Shown here: positions 60,096 to 64,000 of the stretch, in pieces | Layout of the letters: each line of letters begins with the position of its first letter | How positions within the stretch are numbered: the stretch's first letter is position 1 | Notes under the pieces: generated by a model | Databases searched by the model: none | Told to the model about the DNA's origin: nothing | The model's input: the letters and a program-made list of their open reading frames with translations, nothing else | Made by a program: the position numbers and the translations under genes | NCBI RefSeq assembly: GCF_001045455.1 | Contig: NZ_LFNE01000002.1 | Span: forward strand, 427,165-491,164 | Length of the DNA stretch: 64,000 nt | Origin: Chryseobacterium sp. FH2 | GTDB lineage: Bacteria; Bacteroidota; Bacteroidia; Flavobacteriales; Weeksellaceae | Direction: 5' to 3'

Positions 60096-62579
60096 ATGAA
60101 GAAAACTATCCTTTTTACTTTCCTTTTTATTCAAAATATATTATTCGCTCAGTTTTCGGAGAGAAATTTATCTGCTGAAAAATGGAAGTTTAAAAATTCA
60201 AAAGATGATATTTGGCTTACTGCTATGGTTCCGGGAACAGTGCATCTGGATTTAATGAATCATAAAATGATTCCCGATCCTTATAAAGATGAAAAAGAAA
60301 TGAAAGTTCAATGGATAGAAAATGAAGACTGGGATTATCAAACAAAGTTTACTATTTCTGAAAAAGAATTAAGTAATCAAAATATAGACTTGGTTTTTAA
60401 TGGGCTGGACACGTTTTCTGAAATTTATTTGAATGGAAAATTACTAAAGAAAACTGATAATATGTTTAGAAAGTGGGAAATTTCTGTTAAGCCATATTTG
60501 AAATCTGGAGATAATTTATTGCAAATTAAGTTTAAATCCGCAGTGAATGTTGGAAAAGACCTGGCAAAAAAAGTTCCCTTTACAATGCCTGAATCACCGA
60601 GAAGTTTTGTTCGAAAAGCTCAATATCAGTTTGGTTGGGATTGGGGCCCAAGATTAGTAACAACCGGAATCTGGAAGAACGTTAAGCTGAACTTCTGGAA
60701 TAATGCTAAACTTGAAAATGTAAAAGTAGAGCAGAAAAGCTTAACAAAACAAAAAGCAAATTTGAATATTCATGCTGAAATTTTCGCTGATAAGGAAGGG
60801 AAATATGTTGTTTTGATCAACGATAAAATAAATAATATTCAATTAAGAAAAGGAAAAAACACAATACAAATTCCATATAGTATTGAAAATCCTAAGCTTT
60901 GGCAACCGAACGGTTGGGGGGAACCGAACTTGTATAATTTCAAATTTTCATTAGAAAAAGATTCAAAAAACATTGCTGAAAAATCTGAACGAATTGGTTT
61001 AAGAACGATTGAACTGGTTCAGGAAAAAGATTCTAAAGGAAAGTCATTCTATTTCAAAGTTAATGGAAATCCGATGTATGTAAAAGGAACTAACTGGATT
61101 CCGTCCGATAGTTTTTTGCCTCGAATTACCAAAGAAAAATATCAACAATTGATAAACGATTCCAAAGAAGCCAATATGAACATGATTCGTGTTTGGGGTG
61201 GTGGAATTTACGAGGATGATGAATTTTACAAAGCTTGTGATGAAAACGGAATTTTAGTCTGGCAGGATTTTATGTTTGCAGGAAGTTTTTATCCAGCAGA
61301 TGAAAGTTTTCAACAAAATGTGGAATCTGAAGTAAAAGATCAGGTTGAAAGACTTCAAAATCATCCGTCACTTGCTTTATGGTGTGGAAATAATGAAGTT
61401 GATGAAGCGATTGTCAATTGGGGATATCAAAATCAATTCAATTATTCAAAAGAAGATTCTTTACAGGTTTGGAAAGATTATAAGAAAATTTTTCATGAAA
61501 TTATTCCAAATGCAATAAAAAAATATGCGACAAGTGATAGAAGGATGTATTGGCCAAGCTCACCGTCAATCGGTTGGGGGCACAGAGAAAGTCTGGCAGA
61601 AGGAGATTCTCATTATTGGGGGATTTGGTGGGGCGAGCAACCATTTGAAATTTATAATGAAAAAGTAGGAAGATTTATGTCTGAATATGGTTTTCAGGGA
61701 ATGCCTGCCCTGGAAACAATAAAATCAATGTTTTCCGGGACTCCTGATTTAAGCTTACAAAACGGGACTGTAAAAGCTCATGAAAAACATGCAAGAGGCT
61801 GGGAAATCATTGATAATTATATGCAACGGGATTATACAATTCCCACTGACTTTATTATATATAATTACATTTCTCAGCTGCTTCAGGCTCGCGGAATGCA
61901 GATTGCCATTGAAGCGCATCGCCGTGGAAAGCCTTATAATATGGGAACCTTGTATTGGCAATTGAATGATTGTTGGCCGGTGGTCTCATGGTCTTCCATT
62001 GATTATTTAGGTAATTGGAAAGCACTGCATTATCAGATTAAAAGGAGTTTTGAAAATCAAGTGGTTTTAACGGAAGAAAAAAATAATATTTTGAATTTTT
62101 ATGCTATAAATGACGAATTGAAAAAATTTGAAAATGTAAGCCTTGAATTTAAATTGATAAAATTTAATGGAGAAAGTTTAGCTGCTCCATTGATTGTTGC
62201 AGAAGGAAAAGATTTGGAAAGTATATTGAAGTTTACATCAATGCCAATCAACGAGTTAATTTCTGAATCGGAGAAAAGCGAAGTTCTTTTACATGTTATT
62301 TTAAAAGATAAAAACAACAATATTATAGCTCAAAACGATCACTTTTTTGCAAAACTGAAAGATTTAAAATTACCAAATCCAAATATTCAAATCAAGAAAA
62401 TTTCTACGACCGAAATTGAAATTTCTACAGATGTCTTGGCAAAAGATGTTTATTTGATTGGAGATACTCATTTCAGTGACAATTTTTTTGATTTATTGCC
62501 TAAAACTTCAAGAAGAATTACGCTTTCAAAACCTTTGGAGAATATTGAAGTGATGAGCCTTCGGGATGCGATGAATTAA
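60096..62579 (+). CDS. Exported GH2 beta-mannosidase
   Basis: 827 aa. Signal peptide about 1-19 (ILFAQ). The GH2 sugar-binding domain holds YQTKFTISEKEL and NGLDTFSEIYLNG; the barrel has RVWGGGIYEDDEFY, acid/base Glu in WCGNNEVDEA (about 434) and nucleophile Glu in MSEYGFQGMP (about 530). GWDWGPRLVTTGIWK is the typical beta-mannosidase (not galactosidase) block. It removes beta-mannose, such as the core mannose of N-glycans or mannan pieces. Fourth enzyme of the glycan cluster. Confidence 0.94.
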   Translation: MKKTILFTFLFIQNILFAQFSERNLSAEKWKFKNSKDDIWLTAMVPGTVHLDLMNHKMIPDPYKDEKEMKVQWIENEDWDYQTKFTISEKELSNQNIDLVFNGLDTFSEIYLNGKLLKKTDNMFRKWEISVKPYLKSGDNLLQIKFKSAVNVGKDLAKKVPFTMPESPRSFVRKAQYQFGWDWGPRLVTTGIWKNVKLNFWNNAKLENVKVEQKSLTKQKANLNIHAEIFADKEGKYVVLINDKINNIQLRKGKNTIQIPYSIENPKLWQPNGWGEPNLYNFKFSLEKDSKNIAEKSERIGLRTIELVQEKDSKGKSFYFKVNGNPMYVKGTNWIPSDSFLPRITKEKYQQLINDSKEANMNMIRVWGGGIYEDDEFYKACDENGILVWQDFMFAGSFYPADESFQQNVESEVKDQVERLQNHPSLALWCGNNEVDEAIVNWGYQNQFNYSKEDSLQVWKDYKKIFHEIIPNAIKKYATSDRRMYWPSSPSIGWGHRESLAEGDSHYWGIWWGEQPFEIYNEKVGRFMSEYGFQGMPALETIKSMFSGTPDLSLQNGTVKAHEKHARGWEIIDNYMQRDYTIPTDFIIYNYISQLLQARGMQIAIEAHRRGKPYNMGTLYWQLNDCWPVVSWSSIDYLGNWKALHYQIKRSFENQVVLTEEKNNILNFYAINDELKKFENVSLEFKLIKFNGESLAAPLIVAEGKDLESILKFTSMPINELISESEKSEVLLHVILKDKNNNIIAQNDHFFAKLKDLKLPNPNIQIKKISTTEIEISTDVLAKDVYLIGDTHFSDNFFDLLPKTSRRITLSKPLENIEVMSLRDAMN

Positions 62580-62628
62580 AAACTATGTGAAAAATATAAG
62601 TTTTCATTCTCAACTAAAAAATCAGACG

Positions 62629-62636
62629 TAAATTTG
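62629..62636 (+). promoter_or_regulatory. -7 promoter element TAAATTTG for the AEC transporter
   Basis: Exact TAnnTTTG, 21 bp before the ATG at 62657. No -33 TTG at normal spacing. Confidence 0.5.
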
Positions 62637-62656
62637 TTGCATATTTCTTTAAAACT

Positions 62657-63565
62657 ATGATAAATTTTGTTCTGATTGCGGTGTGTATTATTGCAGGGAT
62701 GGTATTCAAAGCAACAAAATCTATCCATCCTGATGCTCACAAAGGTATCAATACCTGGATCCTTTACCTTGCACTGCCGGCGGTTTCTTTTAAATATCTG
62801 CCAAAAGTAAAATGGACATCAGAAATGCTTTTCCCAATTGTCGCGACTTTTTTGATTGCAGTTTTTTGTTTCTTTTTCATGATGTTTTACAGCAAAAGCA
62901 ATGGGTATTCTAAGCGGTCAAGAAGTACTTTAGAATTATCGGGTGGTTACAGTAATACCTCATTTATTGGTTTTCCTTTAATTTCTGCTTTTTACGGTGA
63001 AAGTCTTTTAAGTATTGCCATAATCTGTGACCAAACGATGTTTTTTGCCCTTTCTACATTAGGAATTATAGCAGCGGTAAAAGGGGGAAGCAGATCGGGG
63101 AAAGTAAGTGCTAAATTTATGGTAAAAAGATTAATTACATTTCCTCCTTTGGTAGGGTGTGTTTCTGCTCTGGTATTGTCTCAATTCATAGATTTCACTC
63201 TAGCGGAACCATTTTTTGATAAACTGGCAGCGACTGTAAGCCCTTTGGCTTTATTTTCTGTTGGTTTACAATTAAAATTCAACGGCTGGAAAAAATTGAT
63301 CCCTCAAATGTCTGCTTCCATGTTATATAAACTGGTTCTGGCTCCGGCAATTGTTTTAGGATTGGCATTATTAATAGGAATAAAAGGAAATATTGCAAAA
63401 ATTACAGTATTCGAAGCTGCAATGCCTACTGTTGTAACGGCAAGTATTATTGCAGAACAATTCAGATTAAATACCAAACTGATGAATTTAATTATTGGTT
63501 TTAGTATTATCGTTGGATTTTTTACTTCGGCAATGTGGTATGAGATTATTGAATTGCTGTTCTAA
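62657..63565 (+). CDS. AEC-family (auxin efflux carrier-like) transporter
   Basis: 302 aa with about ten TM helices in two halves. Family features: INTWILYLALPAVSFKYL (about 31-48), GGYSNTSFIGFPLISAFYG (about 97-115) and AAMPTVVTASIIAEQF (about 254-269). Members move auxin-like or dicarboxylic acids such as malate; substrate unknown. Single gene after the glycan cluster. Confidence 0.92.
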   Translation: MINFVLIAVCIIAGMVFKATKSIHPDAHKGINTWILYLALPAVSFKYLPKVKWTSEMLFPIVATFLIAVFCFFFMMFYSKSNGYSKRSRSTLELSGGYSNTSFIGFPLISAFYGESLLSIAIICDQTMFFALSTLGIIAAVKGGSRSGKVSAKFMVKRLITFPPLVGCVSALVLSQFIDFTLAEPFFDKLAATVSPLALFSVGLQLKFNGWKKLIPQMSASMLYKLVLAPAIVLGLALLIGIKGNIAKITVFEAAMPTVVTASIIAEQFRLNTKLMNLIIGFSIIVGFFTSAMWYEIIELLF

Positions 63566-63911
63566 TTTTTATTAAGTGTAAAGTCTTTCATTCCAAATAA
63601 AACACAATTAAGGAAACTATTTTTCTGTTATTCATTGCATAGTTTAAAAATGGCAATAAACTGAAAAGTTATTTAAAAAGAAAAAGTTTAACCTATTTGC
63701 CAACCTAAATGAAAATATTTGCATCTTTAAAACACACGTCAATTTCTGTCGCTTTACCGTTTTATTTTTGCCTAAGGTTGCAATAAACCATTAACCTATA
63801 ACAAATTTGACATTAAATCTCATTCAGGTGAGGGAGTAATTATTAAAATTCGTTAAATTTGCAGCATTGTGATAATAAAAACTAATATTAACCTTTAAAT
63901 ACACAAAATAG
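63566..63911. other. 346-bp intergenic region with two -7-like boxes
   Basis: AT-rich, no gene recognised. TATTTTTG at 63763-63770 and TAAATTTG at 63854-63861 are exact TAnnTTTG matches; the second is 50 bp before the ATG at 63912 and is the better candidate for that gene. Confidence 0.45.
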
Positions 63912-64000
63912 ATGAAAAAGCTCTACTTTAGTGCATTAACCTTATGCACAGTTTCCGTACTGTATTCTCAGGAAGTAGTCTGGCAAAAGGATATTAAATC
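63912..64000 (+). CDS. Secreted protein, N-terminal fragment cut by the window edge
   Basis: Begins MKKLYFSALTLCTVSVLYSQ, a clean signal peptide with the SQ cleavage end seen in other exported proteins of this window, then EVVWQKDIKS. The rest lies beyond the window. It may be another T9SS cargo, but its family cannot be told. Confidence 0.6.
   Translation, partial: MKKLYFSALTLCTVSVLYSQEVVWQKDIK

Noticed and set aside
1..64000. CRISPR arrays, insertion sequences, prophage or integrase genes
   Set aside because: No regularly spaced repeats, transposase, integrase or phage structural genes were seen anywhere in the window.

Overview
This window is chromosomal DNA from a member of the Bacteroidota, most likely Chryseobacterium or a close Weeksellaceae relative. 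It is AT-rich. Six secreted proteins end in type IX secretion (T9SS) sorting domains, three of type B (CHU_C) and three of type A. Many genes carry the Bacteroidota promoter form TTG-N17-23-TAnnTTTG (rpsA, rplS and the XRE gene are the clearest). The family set (CcoG, DUF3098, DUF4197, glycosylasparaginase, M36 protease) also fits. I see no rRNA, tRNA, CRISPR array, insertion sequence or prophage.

Layout. 1-6.7 kb: three tandem T9SS type B proteins; two are complete and carry a choice-of-anchor L domain. 6.8-12.6 kb: housekeeping genes (rsmA, ftsX, DUF3098, uppP, truB, rluF) and a membrane-anchored multi-HhH protein. 12.8-15.8 kb: an accessory locus with an XRE regulator, a divergent secreted lipoprotein carrying a JAMM-like metal motif, and a row of small secreted paralogues of which two are broken. 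15.8-22.6 kb: a MerR regulator, a GNAT enzyme, and the four-gene DNA repair operon exonuclease-ligase-Lhr helicase-PdeM. 22.7-27.4 kb: rhodanese, small membrane proteins, TetR, a PPC-domain protein, DoxX and two oxidoreductases. 27.6-33.4 kb: AraC, a CAT-like enzyme, a DsbA/FrnE-like protein, a nucleosidase, a second PPC protein, an HTH protein, an MBL hydrolase and a DUF421 protein. 33.9-41.0 kb: AraC, CcoG, an SMP-30 lipoprotein, a DbpA-type helicase and ribosomal S1. 41.1-51.5 kb: three T9SS type A secreted proteins (vWA-like, M36 protease, purple-acid-phosphatase-like), a DMT transporter, an alpha/beta hydrolase, ribosomal L19 and a DoxX-like protein. 51.6-55.9 kb: scoA and scoB separated by an ABC exporter, then a DUF4197 protein. 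56.0-62.6 kb: a glycoprotein-sugar cluster (GH20 hexosaminidase, glycosylasparaginase, CutC, GH2 beta-mannosidase). The window ends with an AEC transporter and the start of another secreted protein.

How the genes work together. The four repair genes touch or overlap and form one unit. The GH20, glycosylasparaginase and GH2 enzymes together could take apart the core of N-linked glycans. The TetR gene and the operon beside it share an operator-like sequence. The XRE gene and the JAMM lipoprotein share an intergenic region with two palindromes that overlap both promoters.

The best candidate for an undescribed system is the 12.8-15.8 kb locus: a regulator, a secreted putative metalloprotein, and a decaying tandem family of small secreted partners. 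Its function is not visible from the sequence.
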